IMG/VR virus record: IMGVR_UViG_3300035703_000428
Span: 1 to 22,167 of that record
Strand: one strand, 5' to 3'
DNA from: a virus
DNA: 22,167 bases
Positions 12,805-18,409 of this stretch are shown piece by piece. Within the stretch, counting starts at the first letter, position 1; every line of letters starts with the position of its first letter. The translations under genes were made by a program, and so were the position numbers. The notes beneath the pieces are model-generated. The model saw nothing but the letters and a program-made list of their open reading frames with translations, ran no database searches and was not told the origin of the DNA.

Positions 12805-13133
12805 CTTACGGACCACTGTTTGACTTCTCTGCTAGCGCTAGCGAGGCTGCCAAGAGTCACGCCATCGCCACGGTCGGCGCCAATGCCGGCACCGAGTTCA
12901 TGGAGCAGGCAAAAGCCGTGATCCTGGAGCGCCTCTCCGGCACTGAGTGCCTCGCTGAGGAGTTCCGCCGTGTCTGCGAGGACGCCGGCATCAAGCCTCA
13001 TCACCACAACGCTTGGGGCAGCCTGACCAATCAGCTGGTGAAGGCCGGAATCCTGATCGACACCGGCCGCCTCGGCAAAAGCACCAGCATCCGCAGCCAT
13101 GCCCGCCGCCAACCGATCTGGAGGGTGCGCTGA
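12801..13133 (+). CDS. Small phage protein, winged-helix-like (110 aa)
   Basis: ATG 12801 overlaps the HNH stop by four bases. The core (FMEQAKAVILERLSGTECLAEEF, then RRVCEDAGIKPHHHNAWGSL and TNQLVKAGILIDTGRLGKS) has a helix-helix-recognition helix order followed by a turn and an 'I-x-x-x-G-x-x' wing, as in small winged-helix proteins. Similar proteins occur in replication regions of siphoviruses, between recombination genes. The N-terminal leader carries two adjoining GCTAGC motifs (12831-12842) within its codons for SASASE. A DNA-binding role is plausible; no more can be said. The stop overlaps the next ATG (TGATG). Confidence 0.55.
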   Translation: MTYGPLFDFSASASEAAKSHAIATVGANAGTEFMEQAKAVILERLSGTECLAEEFRRVCEDAGIKPHHHNAWGSLTNQLVKAGILIDTGRLGKSTSIRSHARRQPIWRVR

Positions 13134-13630
13134 TGCGGCCAGCCTTTGATCTCAGCAGCGTCCAAGCGCTGCTTCAGCGCGGCATCAATGCGGGCTATTG
13201 GACGCTTGAACAGCTTGATTACCCACCTCCCGATTACGAACGGCAGATCCTTGACGCTCGACGTTCCCAATACTTCGGCCCGAACTATGAGCCACCAGTC
13301 CCCTACTTCAACCCGCTCCGATCCCCCAACACCGGTGAAGCCGTCCAACCGATCAACCCCCGCGATTTCGACGTGGCTGCAGCCACTAGGCCTAACAAGG
13401 GACCCAGCAACCTGGACCTACCGCCTCTCCAATGGCCACCAATTCCCGGTGAGCGTCACCAGCCTGATCTCAGCGGTCACCAAGACGCCGCAACAGCTGG
13501 AGGCGATCATGGCCAGCAAGGCGACCTGGGAACCACGGGGCAACACGATCCACAAGGCCCTGGAGGTGATGGCGCACCAGCGCTTCAACCCCAACCCACC
13601 GCCGAACCTGTCTCCAGCGCCCCATGGTGA
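13133..13630 (+). CDS. Hypothetical phage protein, C-terminal part overlaps the exonuclease frame
   Basis: ATG 13133 is in a TGATG overlap with the upstream gene. The first about 60 residues (MRPAFDLSSVQALLQRGIN, then AGYWTLEQLDYPPPDYERQI and PVPYFNPL) look genuinely coding and match a short 'FDLSSVQALL-x-RG...WTLE-x-LD' type seen in picocyanobacterial phages. From about 13385 the frame becomes glycine/glutamine/proline-rich (GDHGQQGDLGTTGQHDPQGP), which looks like a shadow of the nuclease frame. The stop at 13630 is therefore the formal, not necessarily biological, end. Possible readings: a real overlap of 344 bases, loss of an earlier stop, or a +1 frameshift that would join it to the nuclease. 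Confidence 0.45.
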   Translation: MRPAFDLSSVQALLQRGINAGYWTLEQLDYPPPDYERQILDARRSQYFGPNYEPPVPYFNPLRSPNTGEAVQPINPRDFDVAAATRPNKGPSNLDLPPLQWPPIPGERHQPDLSGHQDAATAGGDHGQQGDLGTTGQHDPQGPGGDGAPALQPQPTAEPVSSAPW

Positions 13631-14012
13631 CTACGGCGCCTGGATCGAACCGCTCCTGGCTCACGAACTCTGGAATCGCATCAGCGTGATCGGCGCAGAG
13701 GTGATGGCCTACAGCCTGCGCCGCAACGTCGCTGGCACCGCAGACCTCGTGATCCGCTTTGCGGATGGCACCTACGGCATCGCTGACCTCAAAACCCAAA
13801 GCTCTGAGCGCTCCACCCCTTACGACACCCGCCCGCAACTCGGCGCCGGCGTCGAAATGATCGGCGACCATTACAAGCTCCTGATCTCCCGCTGCCTCAC
13901 GCTCTGGTCGCGGCCCGGCAGCTTGGTGATCCAGACGCACACTGCCGATGAATGCCTGCAGGCCTGGCTGGATGTCTGCGAGCAGTACGCCGCGCGGTTC
14001 CGCCCCTTCTAG
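13287..14012 (+). CDS. PD-(D/E)XK nuclease (RecB/Cas4-like phage exonuclease)
   Basis: From ATG 13287 the protein has 241 residues. The family layout is clear: NGHQFPVSVTSLIS (about 49-62, the usual 'PSVT-x-I' step), RGNTIHKALE (H89, the first motif histidine), E138, then AGTADLVIRFADG (D153) and GIADLKTQS (D167-x-K169), and a C-terminal Q/Y segment (KLLISRC). It is probably the exonuclease partner of the annealing protein at 7476, giving a Red-like recombination pair or processing ends during replication. It is the last gene of the replication operon and overlaps the preceding ORF in another frame. An earlier start at 13146 is unlikely because those residues do not look coding. Third codon positions are GC-rich throughout. 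Confidence 0.75.
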   Translation: MSHQSPTSTRSDPPTPVKPSNRSTPAISTWLQPLGLTRDPATWTYRLSNGHQFPVSVTSLISAVTKTPQQLEAIMASKATWEPRGNTIHKALEVMAHQRFNPNPPPNLSPAPHGDYGAWIEPLLAHELWNRISVIGAEVMAYSLRRNVAGTADLVIRFADGTYGIADLKTQSSERSTPYDTRPQLGAGVEMIGDHYKLLISRCLTLWSRPGSLVIQTHTADECLQAWLDVCEQYAARFRPF

Positions 14013-14161
14013 GCCGCTAATCAGCCGCCGCTAGTCCACCAGCGACCCATCCCGTGGCACTCTTGATCCGCCGGGATGGCCCGAATACAACACCCGCAAG
14101 GGGAATCAGGGCAGGAGCATGCGGCTCCATCGGAATCCCGGCACCCAATCGCTAGCCACCC
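14013..14161. other. Gap between replication and small-gene operons
   Basis: The stretch to the promoter holds an 8-bp inverted repeat CCATCCCG / CGGGATGG (14046-14053 with 14071-14078) with a long loop and no T-run, and GCTA/CTAG words at 14017, 14030 and 14151. A GGAATCCCGG-like string near 14130 recalls a tRNA T-arm but no cloverleaf can be folded. I see no gene here. Confidence 0.3.
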
Positions 14162-14190
14162 TTGACGCCTAGCGTTGGCTAGCCTATTCT
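14162..14190 (+). promoter_or_regulatory. Promoter with TAGC-N4-GCTA operator, small-gene operon
   Basis: -35 TTGACG (14162-14167), 17-base spacer, -10 TATTCT (14185-14190), the best sigma-70 match of the three dyad promoters. The dyad TAGC-GTTG-GCTA (14170-14181) ends three bases before the -10, exactly as in the leftward promoter at 8203-8231. Both leaders also share CCACCGCATCC shortly before their ATG. Confidence 0.75.
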
Positions 14191-14225
14191 CGTGATTACG
14201 GGGGCGACCCCACCGCATCCTTCCC

Positions 14226-14483
14226 ATGAACCCTCTCTGCACGGTTCTCCCAGACCTCCCCTCCTCCACCACGGACTGGGCTGAGCGCTACCTCTTCAAC
14301 AGCGCCATCCTTTCCGACTACTGCCACGAGGAAGAACTCGACGATATGCACGCCACCTTCATGGCGGCCGGCATCCCCTACACCGTCCAGTTCCGCCCCG
14401 GCACCCCCGAACCCGAGCCCTACGACTGGGCCGACGAATGCCTCAGCGCAGCTGATCGCAACTCCTTCGCTTGCTTCCAGTGA
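14226..14483 (+). CDS. Small acidic hypothetical protein (85 aa)
   Basis: The protein MNPLCTVLPDLPSSTTDWAE, then RYLFNSAILSDYCHEEELDD and MHATFMAAGIPYTVQFRPGT is acidic, with a central helical part followed by a strand (PYTVQFRPG) and an acidic C-terminus. I recognise no family. It is the first gene after the promoter at 14162-14190, whose transcript would start about 30 bases upstream. It ends in a GTGA overlap with the next gene. The proximity to a strong dyad promoter makes an early role such as host takeover or regulation possible, without further evidence. Confidence 0.55.
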   Translation: MNPLCTVLPDLPSSTTDWAERYLFNSAILSDYCHEEELDDMHATFMAAGIPYTVQFRPGTPEPEPYDWADECLSAADRNSFACFQ

Positions 14484-14653
14484 CTAGCCCTAACGAGCAG
14501 CAGCTCGCTTTCCTGCTGGAGCAAGCCGTCACCAACGACATCCATGAGGAAGACGCCGCCGACTTCCTCGACGACCACGGCATCCCCTGCTTTTCCCACA
14601 ACCGTCAAACCCTCATCACCCTCGCCTACCGCAACGGCTGGAGACCCCAATGA
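14480..14653 (+). CDS. Small acidic hypothetical protein (57 aa)
   Basis: GTG 14480 is in a GTGA overlap with the preceding stop. The product VTSPNEQQLAFLLEQAVTND, then IHEEDAADFLDDHGIPCFSH and NRQTLITLAYRNGWRPQ is helical at first and ends in a 'LAYRNGW' turn. A TTG at 14471 would give three more residues but reads into the preceding gene. It is a tail-to-head neighbour in an operon of tiny genes. No family or motif is recognised. Confidence 0.5.
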   Translation: MTSPNEQQLAFLLEQAVTNDIHEEDAADFLDDHGIPCFSHNRQTLITLAYRNGWRPQ

Positions 14654-14853
14654 CATCCCCCTCCCTACCTCCCTTCATCACCCGCACCACACGCCGCACC
14701 TATTCCCGCACCGCACCTCTCCAAGCCGTGCCCTCACGTCCGCACCGCAAACCCTCCAAGCCCCAATCCTTCCTTGAGCGTCATGGCGATCTCATCACCT
14801 TCCTCTGGACTTGCATCCTCATCGCAGCCCTCGTCTACACCGCCTTCTCTTGA
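14650..14853 (+). CDS. Small tail-anchored membrane protein (67 aa)
   Basis: The start overlaps the previous stop (ATGA). Residues 1-45 are basic, proline/serine/arginine-rich and soluble (MTSPSLPPFITRTTRRTYSR). Residues 48-67 (LITFLWTCILIAALVYTAFS) are a single C-terminal hydrophobic helix, so the protein probably sits in the membrane with its tail inside. No signal peptide or known motif is seen. Its start region lacks a strong Shine-Dalgarno and relies on coupling to the upstream gene. It overlaps the next gene by about 71 bases. Confidence 0.5.
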   Translation: MTSPSLPPFITRTTRRTYSRTAPLQAVPSRPHRKPSKPQSFLERHGDLITFLWTCILIAALVYTAFS

Positions 14854-15139
14854 ACCGCTGCTAGAAGAACTCACCAACCTCGCCATCAGTGAGAAAGCGA
14901 TCCAAGCCCGACGCCAAGAACTCCTTGACCTATTGGATCAACTGGTGGAAGCGGGTGAAGCAGAGGAGCAACTCGCGTGGAACGACTGCAAAATCACTCG
15001 CCGTAGCCGCAAGTCCTACACCTATCCCGCTCACATCCTTGAGCAACGCGAGCAGCTCAAGGCATCCGAACGACTTTCACTCGCCTTGGGCGAGGCCTCG
15101 GTAACCATCAAACACTTCTGGGAAGTCCGCACCTCGTAG
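14783..15139 (+). CDS. Coiled-coil phage protein (118 aa)
   Basis: The stable part is LEPLLEELTNLAISEKAIQA, then RRQELLDLLDQLVEAGEAEE, WNDCKITRRSRKSYTYPAHI and LGEASVTIKHFWEVRTS. A long coiled coil is followed by 'SRKSYTYP', a helix and a 'WEVR' strand, a pattern shared by small phage proteins in replication regions that pair with recombination genes, as I recall them. Start choice is uncertain: ATG 14783 (used) or 14774, both inside the upstream gene, give a serine-rich leader that may be untranslated; no ATG lies nearer the conserved part. Confidence 0.55.
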   Translation: MAISSPSSGLASSSQPSSTPPSLEPLLEELTNLAISEKAIQARRQELLDLLDQLVEAGEAEEQLAWNDCKITRRSRKSYTYPAHILEQREQLKASERLSLALGEASVTIKHFWEVRTS

Positions 15140-15158
15140 TCATTACCACTAATCACCC

Positions 15159-15461
15159 ATGACACAACAACATCCCATCACACCACCGCCGGAGCTGGTG
15201 CAGCAGTGGGTTGCTGAAATCTGGCATGAAGGCACACCCGTGCGCGTCTCACTCAGCGATGAGCACATCGCCACCCGCGCCGCCCAATGGGGCGCAGACC
15301 AGGAGCTAGAGGCGTGTCTGGACCAACTGCAGCGCTGGGGGATCCAAGGCGTAGACAACCTTCGCAATACCCGCCGCCCCAAACCGCCGAGCTTGAAGGA
15401 GCAAACGCTAGCGCTCGTTGAGCAGCACGAAGACGGCTGGCGGCCGTCACCCAAGGACTGA
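15159..15461 (+). CDS. Conserved small cyanophage-type protein (100 aa)
   Basis: The sequence MTQQHPITPPPELVQQWVAE, then HIATRAAQWGADQELEACLD, QLQRWGIQGVDNLRNTRRPK and PPSLKEQTLALVEQ matches, from memory, a small protein type widespread in picocyanobacterial phages and chromosomes ('ITPPPELV-x-QW ... AAQWGADQELEAC ... RRPKPPSLKEQAL'). Its function is unknown. It is helical and soluble. It begins 19 bases after the preceding stop, without a strong Shine-Dalgarno. The near-constant wording suggests a specific function, perhaps DNA-related given its operon company. Confidence 0.7.
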   Translation: MTQQHPITPPPELVQQWVAEIWHEGTPVRVSLSDEHIATRAAQWGADQELEACLDQLQRWGIQGVDNLRNTRRPKPPSLKEQTLALVEQHEDGWRPSPKD

Positions 15462-15492
15462 GACACCATTTGCCGCGCATTGGAGCAACTCG

Positions 15493-16008
15493 ATGACTGA
15501 CTACAAAGCAACCCCCGAGCAGTGGGCACAGTGTGAAGACTGGGTTAGAAGTTCCGTTGTGGGTGCCAGTGATGCTTGCATCCTTGAACTCCGCGCCAGG
15601 GTCGAGACACTGGAAGCTGCGGCTCACAAGCACATCGTCGAAACCAGCGACAACATCTTGAAATTGGCCAGTCGGATCGAATCACTGGAAGCCGCCGAAC
15701 GTGAAACATCAAAGGTTTACCAAATTAGTAAACCGTTAAAACTCGCTTCAAAACAACAAGATCAGTTAAACGCATTGCTGCGGCCCAACTACAGCTCCAC
15801 CCCTAATTCTTCCCAAATTGGTAGGTCACTGGTGAAGCGTGTAGCACTCGCCATTAGCGGGATTGAGTATGGCTTGGAAACAGATGAAGAAGCCGTCAAC
15901 TGGTCACCTGAAGCTCGCGCCGCGATTCGTGAGGTGGCAATGTGGATGCGTGAGAATGAAGTCGGTTATACAGCCGCTCGCTGGCTGGAGCAGGAGGCAA
16001 ATCAATGA
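15493..16008 (+). CDS. Conserved phage coiled-coil protein (171 aa)
   Basis: ATG 15493 is chosen over an earlier one at 15418 because TGGAG lies seven bases before it and MTDYKATPEQWAQCEDWVRS is the family-like start. A helical N-terminal domain is followed by a coiled coil (CILELRARVETLEAAAHKHI, then SRIESLEAAERETS), a linker, and a second part (KRVALAISGIEYGLETDEEA, AAIREVAMWMRENEVGYTAA) that looks independently folded. The pattern 'MTDYKATPEQW ... LELRARVE-x-LE' is common in picocyanobacterial phages. Function is unknown. The next gene starts inside its stop (ATGA) and begins with the same four residues MTDY. Confidence 0.6.
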   Translation: MTDYKATPEQWAQCEDWVRSSVVGASDACILELRARVETLEAAAHKHIVETSDNILKLASRIESLEAAERETSKVYQISKPLKLASKQQDQLNALLRPNYSSTPNSSQIGRSLVKRVALAISGIEYGLETDEEAVNWSPEARAAIREVAMWMRENEVGYTAARWLEQEANQ

Positions 16009-16187
16009 CTGACTACAAGTTTGTGCCACTGGACACGCTGGAGAATCGCCTTGGCGATGCTTTGGGCTTGGCAATCAGCATGATCCGCAAGCCTGAGACT
16101 ATCGACAACAAAGCCATGGCTCAGATCGAAGCCTCGTTCAAGGAGTGGTGCGACGGTCTCGTTGATGGAGGACTGCTTGATGACTGA
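16005..16187 (+). CDS. Small hypothetical protein (60 aa)
   Basis: ATG 16005 overlaps the previous stop (ATGA). The product is MTDYKFVPLDTLENRLGDAL, GLAISMIRKPETIDNKAMAQ, then IEASFKEWCDGLVDGGLLDD: two amphipathic helices and an acidic end. It shares MTDYK with the upstream protein, which could reflect a duplication of the start region rather than homology. No family is recognised. It closes this sub-operon, 28 bases before a hairpin terminator. Confidence 0.55.
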   Translation: MTDYKFVPLDTLENRLGDALGLAISMIRKPETIDNKAMAQIEASFKEWCDGLVDGGLLDD

Positions 16188-16215
16188 CTTCTGACTCATT
16201 GGTAAAAGCATTAAG

Positions 16216-16246
16216 AAGCGGTGGGATGTCACCCCCACCGCTTTCG
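16216..16246 (+). terminator. Hairpin terminator, weak U-tract
   Basis: The 10-bp stem AAGCGGTGGG / CCCACCGCTT (16216-16225 with 16234-16243) is very stable, but only a short T-run (TTTC, partly in the stem) follows. Termination may be incomplete, allowing partial read-through to the genes beyond 16390. Confidence 0.6.
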
Positions 16247-16309
16247 CAACTGGATCTCACTCCAGCCGCTTTGCTGGTTTCTGATCAGCCCCAGCACTCT
16301 AGCACACGG

Positions 16310-16347
16310 CAGGTATCAGCATGTATTACCTGAAAACAGGAATCAGC
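16310..16347 (+). promoter_or_regulatory. Pair of 11-bp direct repeats before gene 16390
   Basis: CAGGTATCAGC (16310-16320) and CAGGAATCAGC (16337-16347) differ at one base and are 27 bases apart, roughly 2.5 helical turns. Each is followed by an A/T-rich word (ATGTATTAC, TAATACT). They could be binding sites that control the next gene. I do not find a convincing -35/-10 pair, so promoter placement is uncertain. Confidence 0.4.
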
Positions 16348-16362
16348 TAATACTTGCCTTTA

Positions 16363-16377
16363 CCCCCCCCCCCCCCC
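16363..16377 (+). repeat. C15 homopolymer tract upstream of gene 16390
   Basis: Fifteen consecutive C residues lie 12 bases before the ATG at 16390, in the 5' untranslated region and partly in the place of a ribosome binding site. Such tracts are prone to length change during replication. It might alter expression, or its length may be a sequencing artefact. Confidence 0.85.
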
Positions 16378-16389
16378 GCCTCAAATTCC

Positions 16390-16602
16390 ATGTCTAAACT
16401 TTCCCCCGCTGCGCAGGCGGTGCTGGCCGCCTGTGGCTGCCCCGACCCAGACTCTCCGTTTCGACTGGTAGCGCGAGGCTTTGCCGGCGCCGCCCTGCGA
16501 GCTGCTGCAGATCAAGTGGTGCCGGCCAACGTTGACTATTTCAAAAGCCTTAACATTCGCCGCAATCTCCTTGCAATTGCTGATGAGCTTGAAGCCCAGT
16601 AG
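16390..16602 (+). CDS. Conserved small cyanophage-type protein (70 aa)
   Basis: MSKLSPAAQAVLAACGCPDP, DSPFRLVARGFAGAALRAAA, then DQVVPANVDYFKSLNIRRNL and LAIADELEAQ follow a family familiar from picocyanobacterial phages and hosts: 'SPAAQAVL-x-A ... AALRAAADQVVP ... R-x-x-LLAIA-x-ELE'. The function is unknown, and the fold is probably helical. ATG 16390 is the start; a longer in-frame start at 16354 would translate the C15 tract into prolines and looks unlikely. No purine-rich Shine-Dalgarno is present. Confidence 0.7.
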   Translation: MSKLSPAAQAVLAACGCPDPDSPFRLVARGFAGAALRAAADQVVPANVDYFKSLNIRRNLLAIADELEAQ

Positions 16603-16627
16603 TCACCTTCACTAATCACGCCTACCC

Positions 16628-16801
16628 ATGCCCACCAAGCTCAAAGCCTCCTCTCTCCCTGTCAATCTCACCGCCTACCAGCGCGCCATTGACGCCGCCG
16701 CTCGCACCGTCTCCGGCATCCCCCGCGCACAACTTGAAGCCATCGTTGCCGCCGCTATCACCGCCATCGGCAAACCAGACCATGACGACAAAGCGGCCTG
16801 A
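16628..16801 (+). CDS. Small hypothetical protein (57 aa)
   Basis: ATG 16628 to TGA 16801 encodes MPTKLKASSLPVNLTAYQRA, then IDAAARTVSGIPRAQLEAIV and AAAITAIGKPDHDDKAA. It is a helical, alanine-rich peptide that may form a helical hairpin. The third codon positions are strongly C-rich, in keeping with neighbours. Its 3' end overlaps the next ORF by 20 bases. No family is recognised. Confidence 0.5.
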   Translation: MPTKLKASSLPVNLTAYQRAIDAAARTVSGIPRAQLEAIVAAAITAIGKPDHDDKAA

Positions 16802-16961
16802 ATACCAACCCTGTCGCCTCGTCTCCCTCTGCGGTCAATACCTCACCGTTAATGGCACCTTCTCCGCAGACCCTGCCCGCGCTCTCACCGCAGAGCGCTG
16901 GTGGATTGAACGCGAACAGCGACGCATCAACACCGCCACCATCATCCTCCGCGCTGGCTGA
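16782..16961 (+). CDS. Small basic hypothetical protein (59 aa)
   Basis: From ATG 16782: MTTKRPEYQPCRLVSLCGQY, then LTVNGTFSADPARALTAERW and WIEREQRRINTATIILRAG. An N-terminal strand region is followed by a basic tryptophan-rich helix. The overlap of 20 bases with the previous ORF and the TGATGA overlap with the next suggest a real, translationally coupled gene. A longer frame from 16689 lies within the preceding gene and looks noncoding. No function can be given. Confidence 0.5.
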   Translation: MTTKRPEYQPCRLVSLCGQYLTVNGTFSADPARALTAERWWIEREQRRINTATIILRAG

Positions 16962-17197
16962 TGATCTCTGACCTCCGACCGTTCGCCACCGACAAGGCCA
17001 TCGTGGACTGGCTGGAGCTGCGCGAGATCTTCGCCTCCTCTCACTTCACTACTCAGCAAGTGCAGCACCTCTGGCACTGCAGCCAGCCCGCCGCCTGTCG
17101 CCGCTTGCAATCACTCGTCAACCTCCAGCTGGTCACAACGATCCAGCGCAGCAACGGCTATCACCCATCCATCTTCTGCGTTGAAGGCTCATGTTGA
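16961..17197 (+). CDS. Small winged-helix-like DNA-binding protein (78 aa)
   Basis: MISDLRPFATDKAIVDWLEL, REIFASSHFTTQQVQHLWHC, then SQPAACRRLQSLVNLQLVTT and IQRSNGYHPSIF have the helix, helix, recognition helix, two-strand wing order of a winged helix ('FTTQQVQHLWHCSQPAACRRLQSLVNLQLV', then 'TTIQRSNGYH'). It would bind DNA as a regulator or architectural protein. The start overlaps the previous stop by one base; the RusA gene starts seven bases before its own stop. The family is not identified. Confidence 0.55.
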   Translation: MISDLRPFATDKAIVDWLELREIFASSHFTTQQVQHLWHCSQPAACRRLQSLVNLQLVTTIQRSNGYHPSIFCVEGSC

Positions 17198-17616
17198 CCT
17201 TCACGGTCGCTGGCATGGCGCCACAACCTCAAGGCAGCAAGCGTCATGTCGGCAATGGCGTGATGCTTGAATCCTGCAAAAACCTCAAGCCCTGGCGTTA
17301 CCTCGTACAACAAGCCGCCGTAGCCACTAACCATCCCACCATCTCTGGCCCGGTCTCCCTCTCCATCGTCTTCATCTTCCCTAGGCCCAAGTCCCACTAC
17401 AACACAAAGGGCCTCCTCAAGCCTTCAGCTCCCACCTTTCACAGCGTCAAGCCAGATGGCTCGAAATGCCTCCGCTCTACTGAAGACGCTCTCGTGGATA
17501 GTGGCCTGCTTCAAGATGATGCACGCATTGCGATCTCCTCGCACACCAAGCGCTACGCAACAGCAGGCGAGCATCCCGGTGCCCTCATCACCATCATCCC
17601 CCTCACGGCAACTTAA
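17191..17616 (+). CDS. rusA: RusA-family Holliday junction resolvase
   Basis: The 141-residue protein begins MLTFTVAGMAPQPQGSKRHV and continues with PVSLSIVFIFPRPKSHYNTKG, then HSVKPDGSKCLRSTEDALVD and GLLQDDARIAISSHTKRYA. RusA cuts four-way junctions; phage copies help process replication and recombination intermediates before packaging. The classical 'KPD-x-DN-x-x-K' and 'DD-x-x-I' motifs are present as KPDGSKCLRSTEDAL and QDDARIA. The second Asp of the first motif is replaced by Ser, so one metal ligand seems altered, although neighbouring acidic residues (E102, D103) may take its place. Length matches the family. The gene overlaps the previous one by seven bases. Confidence 0.8.
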   Translation: MLTFTVAGMAPQPQGSKRHVGNGVMLESCKNLKPWRYLVQQAAVATNHPTISGPVSLSIVFIFPRPKSHYNTKGLLKPSAPTFHSVKPDGSKCLRSTEDALVDSGLLQDDARIAISSHTKRYATAGEHPGALITIIPLTAT

Positions 17617-17635
17617 GCTAGCCAGCCTTGGCACC

Positions 17636-17950
17636 ATGGAACCGTGGTCCGTTGTCGCTGAATACCCCTACACCGGCGAACCCTTCGGCCTCGTCTTCAA
17701 TGACGACTCCACCATGGCTGAAGCTGAATACATCGCTCGTCAACTCCTCGCTACCTTCCGCCTCACCGGCCTCTACCTCCCCTCCTCCTCACAAGACAAC
17801 CCCGAAGGCAACTACCTCTTCCTCTTCACCATCGAACCTGAAACCATCTCCCGCATGGGCACCATCTGGGCATACGGCGTAGACGATGCGGAACTCCGCC
17901 TGAACGTCCTAGCCTCCGATGGCACGCTCTTCATGCCCTCCCCCGGTTAA
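17636..17950 (+). CDS. Hypothetical protein (104 aa)
   Basis: From ATG 17636: MEPWSVVAEYPYTGEPFGLV, then FNDDSTMAEAEYIARQLLAT, FRLTGLYLPSSSQDNPEGNY and TISRMGTIWAYGVDDAELRL. The protein alternates strands (YPYTGEPFGLVFND, YLFLFTIEPE) with one helix (AEAEYIARQLLATF), a compact alpha/beta fold. A GCTAGC motif lies just upstream (17617). I do not recognise a family. Third codon positions are strongly GC-rich, and the gene lies between RusA and the terminase small subunit. An earlier in-frame ATG at 17456 falls in RusA and is not used. Confidence 0.55.
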   Translation: MEPWSVVAEYPYTGEPFGLVFNDDSTMAEAEYIARQLLATFRLTGLYLPSSSQDNPEGNYLFLFTIEPETISRMGTIWAYGVDDAELRLNVLASDGTLFMPSPG

Positions 17951-17959
17951 ACTCCGGCC

Positions 17960-18409
17960 ATGGCTAAAGAGCGCGGACACTACAAACTCAACGCCAACTT
18001 GATTGAAAAGGCAGCAAGACTTGCCGCCTTGGGTTGGTCTCAGCGCAACATCGCTGAAGCTTGTGGTGTTGATGATTCCACCTTTCGCATGTGGATCTCT
18101 AATGCCGACACTGCGGAGGCCACTGAACTTGAATCCGCGCTTTTAGCGGCTATTCAAGAGGCTGCAGCAGCAGGTGAAGAAGCCTTGGCCGCCAAAATCG
18201 CTAACGGCGACACACGCGACGCTCAATGGCTGCTCACTCACTCCGCACGCTGGCGTGATCGCTGGTCAGACGCAGCCGCCACACGACGCGAAGTGCTCAA
18301 TACCCTCACCACCGTTATCCAAGTCATTCAGCAGTCCGATCTGACACCCGAGCAGCAAGATCAACTCTTGCTCCGCATGCAGGCTGCAGGTCTTGGTGCT
18401 TCATATTGA
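17960..18409 (+). CDS. terS: Terminase small subunit
   Basis: The N-terminal helix-turn-helix (LIEKAARLAALGWSQRNIAE, then ACGVDDSTFRMWISNADTA) is followed by a long helix (ATELESALLAAIQEAAAAGEEALAAK), and 'RDAQWLLTHSARWRDRWSDAAATR', a stretch typical of HTH-containing phage terminase small subunits. The subunit recognises the phage packaging site and presents DNA to the large subunit. The 149 residues match the class. It precedes the large subunit with a 100-residue gene in between. The C-terminal helix region (LTTVIQVIQQSDLTPEQQDQ) may mediate oligomerisation. The stop overlaps the next gene's start. Confidence 0.75.
   Translation: MAKERGHYKLNANLIEKAARLAALGWSQRNIAEACGVDDSTFRMWISNADTAEATELESALLAAIQEAAAAGEEALAAKIANGDTRDAQWLLTHSARWRDRWSDAAATRREVLNTLTTVIQVIQQSDLTPEQQDQLLLRMQAAGLGASY

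Noticed and set aside
14056-14145. Possible tRNA, because GGAATCCCGGCACCCA resembles a T-arm and 3' end
   Set aside because: The matching 5' acceptor strand, D-arm and anticodon arm cannot be folded, and the T-loop GTTCGA is absent.
14021-14272. A minus-strand 83-codon ORF across the promoter
   Set aside because: It runs through a promoter and hairpin gap and has arginine/glycine/cysteine composition typical of noncoding GC-rich DNA.
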